Source of the DNA: Epiperipatus broadwayi
Taxonomy: Eukaryota > Onychophora > Udeonychophora > Euonychophora > Peripatidae
Length of the DNA stretch: 64,000 nt
Direction: 5' to 3'
Assembly (NCBI GenBank): GCA_028023455.1
Contig: JAQFVV010012398.1
Coordinates: forward strand, 11,643,160-11,707,159
Below the pieces are notes generated by a model. The model had not been told where the DNA came from and did no database searches. It saw nothing but the letters and a program-made list of their open reading frames with translations. This document shows positions 1 through 9,699 of the stretch, piece by piece. Made by a program: the position numbers and the translations under genes. How positions within the stretch are numbered: position 1 is the first letter of the stretch; every line of letters starts with the position of its first letter.

Positions 1-316
1 TTAATTGTATAAGCTTGATTATATAAAGTTGTTATGCACATATGCGAATCCAAGTATAGTATGTTTATTGATTGAAAAGGAGAAGCACATTGATTGATAA
101 TTCCAACTCCTGCAGATGAGGTGTTAGAGTTGGAAAATTTATTAAAACCAAACCTCTGGAAGTAACGGTCTGGCTTGATTATTGAGTTTACTGATAATTT
201 GGTTTCAGTGCAAAGAAAGAGATGAAGTTTATATATTGCAATCCAGTCAGATATTGCACAGACTCTTTGGAGAGAATTTAATTCTCTGGCGTTAACAGCT
301 ACCAGAGAGAAAAGCA
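1..316 (-). pseudogene. LINE ORF2 N-terminus: APE-type endonuclease domain (partial)
   Basis: About 100 codons are open from the Met at 316 to the window start. The segment begins with VAVNARELNS, matching the conserved 'N-x-R-G-L-N' start of LINE endonucleases. It then has a W-x8-LFLCTETKL stretch carrying the catalytic Glu, then PDRYFQRFGF and SSAGVGIIN, which are typical of the fold. In LINEs this domain nicks target DNA to prime reverse transcription. The Gly of 'RGLN' is Glu here, a likely decay change. The closest match in the window is 27834-28470 on the plus strand (VSVNIRGLNS ... LCLSEMKL). The distal GDFN and SDH motifs would be beyond position 1 and cannot be checked. Confidence 0.75.
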
Positions 317-966
317 TGTTGTATGTTTAGTAAGTTGGGTGAGTAGAACAATAAAGGTATTTAATATATGCCAATTGGTATACTTCTTCAATGTTGTTGA
401 CAATTTTATGTGATATACCCATTGGTAGAGTGTTTTTGAAGGCCCCAAGAGGCTGGTTATTTATTATGGACTGGTTATGCTCCATTAGAAGCAGAGGAAG
501 GAAGAGTCCAAATAAATCAAAACAGCTAGCCAATAAACAGACCAACCCGAGAATTTCTGAATTATTGTGATTATTATATTTAAAATTATTAGGTTATTTG
601 TGTTGCCACTGTCGAGTCACCTTTTGATCCTCTGGAAGCTCTTCTATGTTTGTCTACACTTTCCTTGTAGACATTGACTTGATTAACCTCATCAGAAGAT
701 TCTGCATGAATTACCTAGTGCAATAAGTGTTGTCAATGTTTACTGGTAATGTGTTAGTAGCTTTCAATTTTTTCTTTACTGGTGCAGAAACTACACTTTG
801 ATCTCTTTTTTAAGGGCTTGATGAACCTGGCCTTTTTCGCAGTTTGTAGTTACATCAGTATTTATCTTGGGTATATTCCATTGTTTTTGTTTTCCTTTTG
901 CTTTTCTTAGTTGGTTGAAAAGAATCGTCACTTTTAGTCTCTGTTGTTATGGAATCAGCAGTTGAT

Positions 967-993
967 TCTACTACTACTACTGCTGCTGCTGCT
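967..993 (+). repeat. trinucleotide microsatellite (CTA/CTG)
   Basis: A short run of cta then ctg triplets. On the minus strand it encodes the Ala and Val run of the LINE fragment, so it probably expanded inside former coding sequence. Confidence 0.7.
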
Positions 994-1010
994 TTAGTCA
1001 AAGTTCTTTA

Positions 1011-2530
1011 ACTACTGATGAAGGAAAGAATTTAAAAGTTCTAAATAAAGATTTAGAGGGATCAAGTATTTACGTATAGGAAAGAGGAATTTTTTGCGTT
1101 TATATAGGGTGATAGTTTTTTTGTAAAGAGAAAATATACATTATTTCTATACTATCAGGAAAGAATCGTTTTCCCCTAAAAACACATATATAACTGTCAG
1201 ACATGAGATTGCCAATTTGAAAACACAATGAGTAGAAATAATATTTATCATTAGTAATATGATATTCTTTTATATATTTTTTCTACCATTTTATTTATTT
1301 TTAATTTTGTAATCAAACTTGTATATACTGGAGAGATTTTTCTTCCAAGTGATTATTCAATTATGAGTTTAAAAAAAAAAGTTAATGAAGAATCAATTTA
1401 TTTTAAAATTGTTAGTCAATCTTTTGAATACAGCCTATTTTTTTTTTCTCGTTTAATTTGCATTCTTATAAAGGATTTTTTTTTCTTTAACGTTTGCTTT
1501 AATCGTAAATAAAATTGTCAGGCTTTTAATAAAAATTTGACAAATCTAATTAATTTCTTATTTTGAAAAATAAATGGAAAGTTTTATTAGATAGATTATG
1601 CTGAAAGATTTCAAATTAGAATCATTTTCCATCTATTTCCTTGTCTAATTAAAATAATTTGTACTTTAATCATTTCCAAACATTATTGAACCCTTAAGTT
1701 TTACTTATTTGTTAGCATAGAATTTGTGATTTTCTCAAATTATGATTTATTACATCTTTTATATCTAGAAATGAAAATCTTTGATTGTACAAATGATCCC
1801 ATTTAATACATTCCTAGCTTTTAAATAAAGGTGCTTAATAATCTTCACATTCCAAAATATTTTCTTTAAATTAAAGAAAATAGATCAATATTTTAACAAT
1901 CTGATTAATAGTAAAGAATGTGTATAAACTTTACAAAATTAATATGATAAGTAGAAGAAAATGTTTACTATGCAAACATAAGAACTTACTCGTGATAACT
2001 AATTTCAACTAATTGTTTTCTCTTATAATTATGATATCTCTTATTAATCCTGAATTCATTATTACTAATTGTTTTCTCTTATAATTATATCTCTTATTAA
2101 TCCTGAATTCATTATTACACACATGACTGAAATGGTATTTTTTCTCATTCCCAAATAATTGGCTTTTCTAGAAAATACTTAATCAGGTATACTTAATGTA
2201 TCAGAGGCTGCCATCATTTTTATTTTAACCTTTCATTATAATTGCTTTCAATTTATCTAAATTACAAAATAGGAAAAAAATATTTTTTTCAATAATGCCA
2301 AAAAACTGTCATATGTTTGCTTTAATATATGTTTTAGTAGTAGTAATTCACTCTATTCTGCTAAGAACCATCTATAGTAATCAATGAATGCCATCATTCA
2401 ATGTCCATCATATATAGAGTGAATTACCACTCTTAATTCAACAATAATAATTATGTTGTCTTTGATACCATGAGTTTTTTGGCTTGGGCATACCATGAGT
2501 TTTTCGGCTTGGCCAATAAGAGTTTGTTAT
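1011..2530. other. AT-rich stretch without a recognisable gene
   Basis: All frames are dense in stops. It holds a 56-bp tandem duplication at 2008-2117 (two copies of a unit starting actaattgttttctc) and a 25-bp duplication at about 2470-2515 (accatgagttttt ... ggcttgg). Nothing else is recognisable. Confidence 0.6.
2008..2117. repeat. 56-bp tandem duplication
   Basis: Two adjacent near-identical copies, starting at 2008 and 2064, each ending ...cctgaattcattatt. The first differs mainly by an extra 'gat'. A recent local duplication with no coding content. Confidence 0.85.
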
Positions 2531-2533
2531 ATA

Positions 2534-3732
2534 CACCTGGGTCTCGTTTTACGCGATAGATAGGTTTCTCAGAAAACACGCGCAAACGAAATCGTGCAAA
2601 AATAGATGTAACTTACATTGAAAAGGGGGGATGCGGTCTGTGATTTTTCAAAATTCACATAAAAGCAAAGCACCAACGTAAAATTACTTTAAAATTCACG
2701 CAAAAAAAAAAAAATAAGGAAATAAAATATGACTAATAAAAAATTTCAAATTTGAAAAAAATTGATACAAGACAAACTTTTTTTAACTATAATATTTAAT
2801 TTTATTCAAAATAATATATTTTTATGCATAATTTACAGTACAGTAATTTACATTTTTTATACACGTTTTAATTATTATCGCTATTTGCCCAAAACACGTT
2901 CGTTTGCAAACTAGTAAAAAATCAGATTCTCATGTGATGTGATGTATTTGGCTTCTCCTTAAATGAAGTCAAGAATATCTCAGTAATTATTCTCACAAGA
3001 GGAAATACAACTAGCGCCAAGTTCACTCTCATGATGTGTTAATGGTTTTCTGTTGACGACGATGATGATTTTATTAATTGTTTATGAACTTAGATTTATG
3101 ATAATAAAAAGACATTTATTCACCACTGCTGGGAAAAATTTAATTAAGACTAACAACTAAAAATTAAATTCTTATTTTTGTCTTTAATTTTCAATTCCGT
3201 TTAAAAATCAAATTTCGTTTTACATCACATTAATTTCAAGTCGCCCGTAAGTAATTTTTAAATTGTTAATTACAATTAAAAATCAGATTTTAATTTTTAA
3301 TTGTGCCCACTGCTATTACTGACCTTTTAAAAATAAACTTGTGGACACTAAATGATTAATAATCGATTACATTGTTTTTTAAAAACCAAAAACAGAATGT
3401 GATTTAAAATGCAAAATTAACACGCACAATGTTAGAACAAATTTACATTATAATCTTGTAAAATTTAATGTGTATATACATAAAATGTGGAAATCGTGAT
3501 TTTAATTTCATTATTGCATAAAATCTTACTATTATAAAGCACTGAAAATATTGAAATTACTAAGATGAAAGTAGAATTCCAATAATGTGCTATTACTTTC
3601 AATATAATGTAAGTGCGCGAAATTTATTATTGAAAGTAATAGCGCATTATCGGAGGTCGACTTCCGGTGAAACACGAATCGCATAACTTCAAAATCGTGT
3701 TAAATACGTCCATATAAAAAGAGACCCAGGTG
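2534..3732. mobile_element. Non-autonomous TIR DNA transposon, copy 1 (1.2 kb)
   Basis: The ends are CACCTGGGTCTC on the left and its exact reverse complement GAGACCCAGGTG on the right, both flanked by TA (in fact tata on both sides), suggesting a TA or TATA target duplication. The interior matches the element at 49434-50431 over most of its length in opposite orientation: CG-bearing subterminal sequence, a 'ggggggatgcggtctgtg' tract and a long AT-rich core. There is no open frame long enough for a transposase, so it must have been moved in trans. The 2940-2990 segment (atttggcttctcctt...) is absent from copy 2 but recurs at about 62100-62150, so it is an insertion into copy 1. The superfamily is not assigned. 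Confidence 0.85.
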
Positions 3733-3809
3733 TATATTGAACCAGGTCCCCCTCAAAATTGTTTTGTTTTAACTGGGTTTAAATACCTTTTAATAATTTT
3801 TAAAAAACA

Positions 3810-4800
3810 TAGAAACAGACCGGCCCTTCAAGCAGAGAGGAGAATACCATTGATAGCATAGCCATCAACAATACCCAGAGTCAAATTGAGCTTTGCAAAG
3901 CATAACATGATTACATTTTCAGACCATGGCCCACCTCGACTGCTATATTCAAACCCCTGCCATACTAAGCATTTTGTTTGATTTGAGGATGAACCTCAGG
4001 CACTAGCCAACTGTAGGTTATATATTCAACATGCTTTGGATGACAAGCACACAATCCACTGCTTGATGTATCCCATGGCTAACTCATACTCTGTCTCAGG
4101 GTCCAGCACATTCATTTAACACATAAAAAATAACTATACAGTTAAATTACTGATGATGCAGTGACAAGAAAGAGAGAGAGAATAGATCAAATAATATTTA
4201 AGCAAACATTAATATTTATTCAAACACACACAAATCTAATACAATATAACAATATAATATTTTGCATAAAGAAATATTAATTATTAGCAGGCTAAGTTTT
4301 GTAATAGTCCTTCATTAATTAAAGTTCATTTAAAATAAATATAAAGTTATATAGACCGATATTTAAAAGTATCTTTACCTAGGTTTTCATGATTGGCAGT
4401 TTCGAACCAGTTGGCTTTTTGATCTCCATCGATGGTTCCAGGAGTAGTAGTGGCATCTGTTTTATGATTTCAGCATTGGTTCACAGTGAAGGTTCAGGTG
4501 GTATAGTTGATTTTGGAGGACTTTGAGGCCTGAAGCCCAATTGAATACTTCTAAATTGGTCTAGCATTGCATTTTGCTAGATCTGTGACTTTTGCAATTA
4601 TGTTGTCTGCAGCAGTAATTGACTGGTTTACTACTGCTTTTTTGAATATCTAGATATCTGGTTGTTTAGATTCTCAATAAAAAACTTTGAATCTGCATTC
4701 TGTCCGAACTGAATTGTAGATTGAAGGTTAGACTGTCTCAATCACAAAATGAAGAGCAGAATAATTCAAGCACAAAATGCAGAGCAAACTGAAGAACAAT
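3810..4800 (-). pseudogene. Unidentified degraded coding-like region
   Basis: This stretch is clearly less AT-rich than its surroundings. Minus-strand reading gives long amino-acid runs interrupted by few stops. From about 4760 to 4390 it is Gln/Pro-rich (NADSKFFIENLNNQISRYSK, then GFRPQSPPKSTIPPEP). From about 4115 to 3870 there is DPETEYELAMGYIKQW and, after two stops in the same frame, WQGFEYSSRGGPWSEN. This could be an old gene or transposon ORF, or a processed pseudogene. I do not recognise the family. A short internal repeat (cacaaaatg.agagca) lies at about 4743-4790. Confidence 0.3.
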
Positions 4801-7080
4801 AACCAAGATATAACTTTTATACTTTTTTCTCTCCCATTGTTTCTTAATTAATTATTTTTACATTTGCTTTAATCTAGTCTTTTGCTGAGATTAATCTATC
4901 TTATCAATAATTTACAGGATTTAATTAATACAATTTCAATATCATTATCAAGCAGAAATTTCACTAGCATCCCAATATTAATTAATTAATTTTTTTATTT
5001 ATGATTTCTACTAAGGTTTATTTTTACCATTTAATCCCCTAACTTATTTTTACTTTATAAAACAAAAAGAGATTTAACAGAGCTAAGTTCAAATCCTGCT
5101 TCAAGAAAGGGGAATTAGCATACATCTAGGTCAATATCTGAGAAAAGAAAAAATAGACGTATTTTTTATATAGATTTATAATTCTAGATGGGCATTTAAA
5201 AAGATTAAAATAAACAGGAAGAGTGGACAGTATGTGTGCTCTTTTGTTGTATGGTAAACACGTGTATATTTTGCTGTTATGGAATAATATAGAAAAAAAT
5301 GAGATAAAAAAAATAAAAATGCAGGTATAGAGATATATTTTATTTTCTAGATGGAAGCCCTTAAATTTTATTTTGAAGAGATTAAATGAAAAAAAATCTT
5401 CAAAAATAACTTGATCTATATCTGAGGAATGTATGTTGCCGAAGTTGTTTCAATTCATTAAAAAAATTCAGGCAAGCAAAAAATATAAAAGTGCTAGAAG
5501 CTTTTTGCTTTTGTTTTAAGGAATCTGGATTTGAGTGACATGAGTGAAAAGAACTTTCTAGAAAAACGGAAGGGGAGTGGACTATAAAAGGATATTTAAT
5601 AAGATTTAATTCATTCTGATTCTTAGGATTATTCTTGTTTGCAACTTGCTGTCGATAGTTTAACTAGTGTTATTGAAAATTAAAGAAAATAATAGTTATT
5701 TGCTTCGTCCATAGGGTTGTGGGAACAACTTTATAAAAGAAATAAATGGAAGAATTGGAAATGGTAGAAAAGCTGAAAAGATCTTTGTCCACTATGAGCA
5801 GGCTGGGATAGAAGCTTAAACATTCCGGGATTTATAATCCTGTCCCATGAAGATACTAAAGTTGCTGCTGAATCAATTCTATTAATGGAAACTAATCATT
5901 CTGAAGCCAAAACCAAACCCCAATAAAACAGAAAATGAATCAAGTAGATCGGACTGCCGGAATCACCAAACCCTTCGTGGCCATTATGTCAAGTGCAATA
6001 TATAATGAAAAGAAGATTTTACTTTAATATTTCTTCAGGGAAGAAAAGAAATGCAGATAATGTGCACATTGACCACCTATATTCGTTTAATATTTCAAAT
6101 GTTACTGCATTTTAACTACACATAAACTTTCCACATAAACAATATTAATTAACTCTTCTGAACTTAAAGTGATTTTTTTGTGTATTCAGATGAATCTGAT
6201 ATTATCTTCCTTTTTATTTGTATTTTCTATTGCATTTTATATATTTCTATGCAGTGTATGGGTGTGTGCATGTGTTTCTCATCATTTTAAGCACAAAATA
6301 ATCAGGCCATATAAATAGTATAGAAATAAAAGTATAAGATTAAAGTTAAATGAAACTTACATATATTTGTGTTATTTCTTTATTCTTGAGTTTGTTAGAT
6401 TACTAGAATTTAAAATTAATGTAGTAACTATTCAATTGAAGAAAGTGTATCTCATGTAGTGTAACCCCTGTATATTTCCCATGATTAAATAATCAGCCGC
6501 CCTGAGTGAGCAAGCTAGAGGCTATCTTATTATTCTCTATATTGGTATTCCAGCTCTCCCAGCATAATTCTTATATTAATATAAGATTGGCACTTGAGGT
6601 CATAAAGTGATGTTCATAAATATGCTGGATGAGAAATAGCGAATCTCCAAACGTTTTAATCTTTTTTTTTTGTTTGTTGAATTCTTACAATCCAAAAAGG
6701 GGATCGTGTTATACTAGCAATCAATGCCTTAATCTAACCATGAATGCATGGTTATTTATCGTAATCACACCAAAATGTGGATTCCCTTAAAAAAAATATG
6801 GTATTAAAATAAAAAAATTAAAATCTATATATGTGTATTGTTATATATATACAATCTTATAGATAGAAAACGGCTATTCCATTACAATATATATATATAT
6901 ATATAATGCAATCTTTTTATTTTCATAAAACTTTTTTAAACAAAGGAAACCTACTCTAAAACATATCACATTTTTTATATTTTCATTTTTATTAATAATT
7001 TATTTTTAAATTACAAATATGTAACATTAGAGATATGTTTGTTTTGTAACATATCTCGCTAGCATTACAATATATATATA
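4801..7080. other. AT-rich stretch, SINE-like scraps and AT microsatellites
   Basis: There is no convincing gene. About 5080-5150 has a tRNA B-box-like tract (agttcaaatcctgcttcaag) resembling 22555-22610 (gggtttaaaccctgttccaa), suggesting tRNA-derived SINE debris. About 6560-6660 resembles 23735-23830 and also the repeat at 60.4 kb (gcgaatctccaaacg). Two (AT)n tracts, at about 6883-6904 and 7068-7087, both follow 'cattacaatatatat', a junction seen again at about 24157. Confidence 0.4.
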
Positions 7081-7124
7081 TATATATGTTTATACGAATG
7101 TTTTCATAAGTTGCAGGTATAAAA

Positions 7125-7396
7125 AACATATTTTGTGGGTTCATCCATGTTAGCTTTTAATTTAAAACAAATTCCATTTTGACTTGATTCACGCAATCCC
7201 TCAACTGGGAAATTAAAACTATATAAATTATAGAGATGCTATAAACATAGTTCTAGAGCCACTGAAAACTAACACTATTTACAGTGCTTCACAATTATAT
7301 AGTTTTCATTTCCCAGTTGAGGGATTGTGTGATCAAATCAAAATGAAGTTTTTTTTAATTAAAAGCTTACATGGATGAACCTGCAAAATATGTTTT
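7125..7396. repeat. Large imperfect palindrome beside the Penelope-like element
   Basis: The left arm, 7125-7229 (aacatattttgtgggttcat ... ctcaactgggaaattaaaac), is the approximate reverse complement of the right arm, 7292-7396, with about 60 bp of loop. It sits directly outside the 3' end of the minus-strand PLE. PLE copies are known to carry terminal repeats (pLTRs) that may be direct or inverted, so this may be a terminal repeat pair. That assignment is inference. RNA from either strand would fold into a long hairpin. Confidence 0.8.
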
Positions 7397-7568
7397 ATAT
7401 ATATAAACATTAAAAGCATAAAGCTAAACTAGTCAATCAAAAATAAATTTACTCCAAATTTGCAAATCAACAAGACTAGCCAAAAAATAAACTCTAAAAC
7501 ACAACCAATGGTTTCACTGCTAAAGCAGACTTCTCATGTTTAAAGAACTACAAAATAATATATTTAAC

Positions 7569-7974
7569 TTAAACATTGCCCACAATTACTCTTTTCTTCC
7601 ACACACCCTTAATATTAAGAGAACTTTTAAATAAGTTAAGTTCTTCAAAATCATGAATTTTTAATAATAAAGATTCATTTATTCTTTTTATTTCTTTCAA
7701 AGAAGACAATGTTATCTTCATCAAAATTAATAGTGTGACCTGTATCCTTTTCATGGATATATAAAGCAGAACTAACATATGTATTTCTAACCCTACTTTT
7801 ATGTACCTTTATTCTTTCATTTAAGTTCAGACTACTCTCACTATATATCTTCTTACAAAAACAAAGGATATTCACTACTCCAAGAATAGCCTTTCTATCA
7901 AAAATTTCTTTTGTATTATTTAATAATTTATTCAAAGATATATCCCTTTTCCAAGCAATTTTTTTTTTTTCCAA
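7569..7974 (-). pseudogene. PLE GIY-YIG endonuclease region
   Basis: About 99 codons are open from 7974 to 7675. They include KEIFDRKAILGVVNILCFCK, then NLNERIKVHKSRVRN and ALYIHEKDTGHTINFDE. The Arg/His in ERIKVHK and the S-ALYIHEKDTGH block match the second half of PLE GIY-YIG domains. After a frameshift near 7690 the next frame (7778-7569) gives INESLLLKIHDFEELNLFKS and NIKGVWKK, the usual C-terminal tail. The GIY-YIG signature pair itself is degraded. In intact PLEs the domain cuts target DNA. Confidence 0.7.
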
Positions 7975-8029
7975 AAAAAATTACTATTTTTACATACAAT
8001 TTTCTAAGAAGACTATTTAACTGGCAAAA

Positions 8030-8072
8030 AAATAAAATCTTTTTTATTTTTTATTTTTCACATCATTACAAA

Positions 8073-8114
<42 letters not shown>

Positions 8115-8557
8115 ATAAAATACTTCTAATAAATTTATGAGAGTAGCCAACACTCAAATAATCTTTATAAAATTGACTTATTTGAAACAAAGCTACCCCA
8201 TTACAATTATTTAATCTTTTATTTCTATACCAATAATTTCTTAAAGCAGCTACTTTATGAGATACAGATTGATAGCTATCAGATTTAATTATAGACCTTG
8301 ATTTTTTTTCTCAATATAATGACTGCATATCAAACAATTATTCTTTACATTTGTAATCACCATAGATGTAAAAAAATTAATTTAACAAAATCTAATCTCC
8401 CTCCTACAATATATTTTATTGAACGATCATAACAATAAAAATCATTTACCAACTCTTTCAATTTATCATTCTCAATAGTAAACAAACCATCATCAACATA
8501 TCTAACAAATAACTTTAAATATAAACAATCTTTCTTAATAATAATTTTCTCTTCCAA
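8030..8557 (-). pseudogene. PLE reverse transcriptase, palm C and thumb
   Basis: The minus frame starting at 8557 has LFVRYVDDGLFTIENDKLKE. YVDD is the metal-binding catalytic box and is intact. A frameshift near 8395 moves the reading to a neighbouring frame, which continues through NVKNNCLICSHYIEKKSRSI, then SVSHKVAALRNYWYRNKRLN and DYLSVGYSHKFIRSILFN to a poly-Asn run. The family's usual RT (about 400-500 codons) is only partly present. RT uses the element RNA as template. The plus copy at 8.7-9.1 kb shows the same motifs with different damage. Confidence 0.75.
8071..8113 (+). repeat. (ATT)n microsatellite encoding poly-Asn on the minus strand
   Basis: About 13 uninterrupted att/tta triplets. 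On the minus strand they read AAT repeats, a run of Asn, exactly where the plus-strand PLE copy has only NSNN (about 9050-9070). The microsatellite therefore expanded within this copy's linker after the copies separated. Confidence 0.85.
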
Positions 8558-8701
8558 ATAATTAATATAAACTGAACAAATTAAAGGAGAAATTATATAA
8601 CCTATTATATGATACTTTTTATAAGATTGAGGAAGAGTGAATACTAGGTTATATTATTTCTCCTTTAATTTGTTCAGTTTATATTAATTATTTAGAAGAG
8701 G
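8551..8701. repeat. Inverted-repeat junction of the two PLE copies
   Basis: Arms 8551-8604 and 8646-8701 are near-perfect reverse complements (attaatataaactgaacaaa ... with ...tttgttcagtttatattaat), separated by about 40 bp. This is the head-to-head boundary: both copies start at the same internal point of the RT and diverge outward. Confidence 0.9.
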
Positions 8702-9690
8702 AAATTGTTATTAAGAATGATTATTTGTTTATATTTAAAGTTATTTGTTAGATATGTTGATTGTTTATTTGTAGCTGAGCATGATAAATTGATGGAATTA
8801 GTAAATGAGTATAATTGTTTTGATCCTTCTTTTATTAAAGTAAATTTTTTAGATGTATCAGTGATGAGTTAATGTCTATAATTAAGTCTGATAGCTATGA
8901 ATCTATATCTCATAAATTAACTGTTTTAAGAAATTATTTGTATAGAAATAAGAGATTAAATAATTCTAATGAGTTAACTTTGTTTAAAAAAGTTCAAATT
9001 TATAAAGGTTACTTATTGTTGGCTACTCTGATAAATTTGTTAAAAGTATTTTATTTAATAGTAATAATATTTGTAATGATGTAAAGGATAAAGAAAAATA
9101 TGATTTATTTCTTTGCCATTTAAATTGTCTTCTTATACAATTGTAACAATAGTAATTTATTTTGAAATTAGAAAATTTCTTGGAAAAGGGATATTACTTC
9201 GAATAATTTATTAAATAATACAAATGTAATTTTTGATAGAAAGATTATTCCTAGTGTAATGTATATTATCCCTCATTTTTGTGAGAAATAATATATAAGT
9301 CAGATTAGTTTGAGCTTAAATGAATGAATAAAGTTTTATAAATGTAGGGTTATAAATAAATATCTTAGTTCTCCTTTATATATCTTGAAAAAGATACAGG
9401 CCACACTATTAATTTTAATGAAGTTAAGATTGTGTTCTTCGAGAGAAATGAAATAAAAAGAAGAATTAAAGACTCTTTGTTATTAAAAATTTATGATTCT
9501 GAAGCAATTAACGTATTGTAAGGGTTCTTTTAATATTAAGGGTGTATGGAAGATAAGTAGAATTGTGGGTAATGTTTAGTTTAAATACATTGTTATTTTG
9601 TAGTTCTTTACACTTGAGAAGTCTGCTTGGTTGTGTTTTAGAGTTTATTTTTTGGCTAGTCTGTTTGAGTTCCGACTTTGGGGTAATTTT
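8646..9690 (+). mobile_element. Penelope-like element, plus-strand copy
   Basis: Inverted partner of 7430-8605. Plus-strand frames give LFVRYVDCLFVAEHDKLMEL (the YVDD box has lost its second Asp, YVDC), then VNFLDVSVM, SISHKLTVLRNYLYRNKRLN (8872-9084 frame), FNSNNICNDVKDKEKYDLFL, and DTGHTINFNEVKIVFFERNE followed by RIKDSLLLKIYDSEAINVL. Reading needs at least four frame changes, so it is dead. The 3' tail to about 9690 parallels the minus copy's tail to about 7430. The changed catalytic box contrasts with the intact YVDD of the minus copy. Confidence 0.85.
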
Positions 9691-9699
9691 GATTATATA

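Larger units (their letters stand above)
1..1010 (-). mobile_element. LINE retrotransposon, 5' portion, truncated by window edge
   Basis: Read on the minus strand, 1010 to 600 encodes a low-complexity, Ala/Val/Ser-rich then Lys-rich segment (TKKSKRKTKT) with stops, as in the spacer or ORF1 tail of LINEs. It is followed by about 70 open codons at 545-327 and then, in the same frame after one stop, an APE endonuclease domain at 316-1. The order matches the LINE at 25-32 kb, and the endonuclease motifs are closely similar, so this is probably the same or a sister family. The 3' half, including the reverse transcriptase, lies outside the window. Stops show it is a dead copy. Confidence 0.75.
7430..8605 (-). 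mobile_element. Penelope-like element, minus-strand copy (RT C-terminus plus GIY-YIG)
   Basis: Minus-strand reading from 8605 to 7430 gives, over several frames, an RT block with the YVDD catalytic box, a thumb-like segment, an Asn-rich linker and a GIY-YIG-type endonuclease region. This is the domain order of endonuclease-bearing PLEs. It matches the plus-strand copy at 8646-9690 almost throughout, including the 3' non-coding tail (gttgtgttttagagtttatt at about 9640 versus the reverse of about 7490). The upstream half of the RT is missing in both copies because they meet head to head at 8.6 kb. Confidence 0.85.

Noticed and set aside
7911-8114. Plus-strand open frame ending in a Tyr run
   Set aside because: It is the antisense reading of the PLE Asn-rich linker and GIY-YIG region; the microsatellite gives poly-Tyr.
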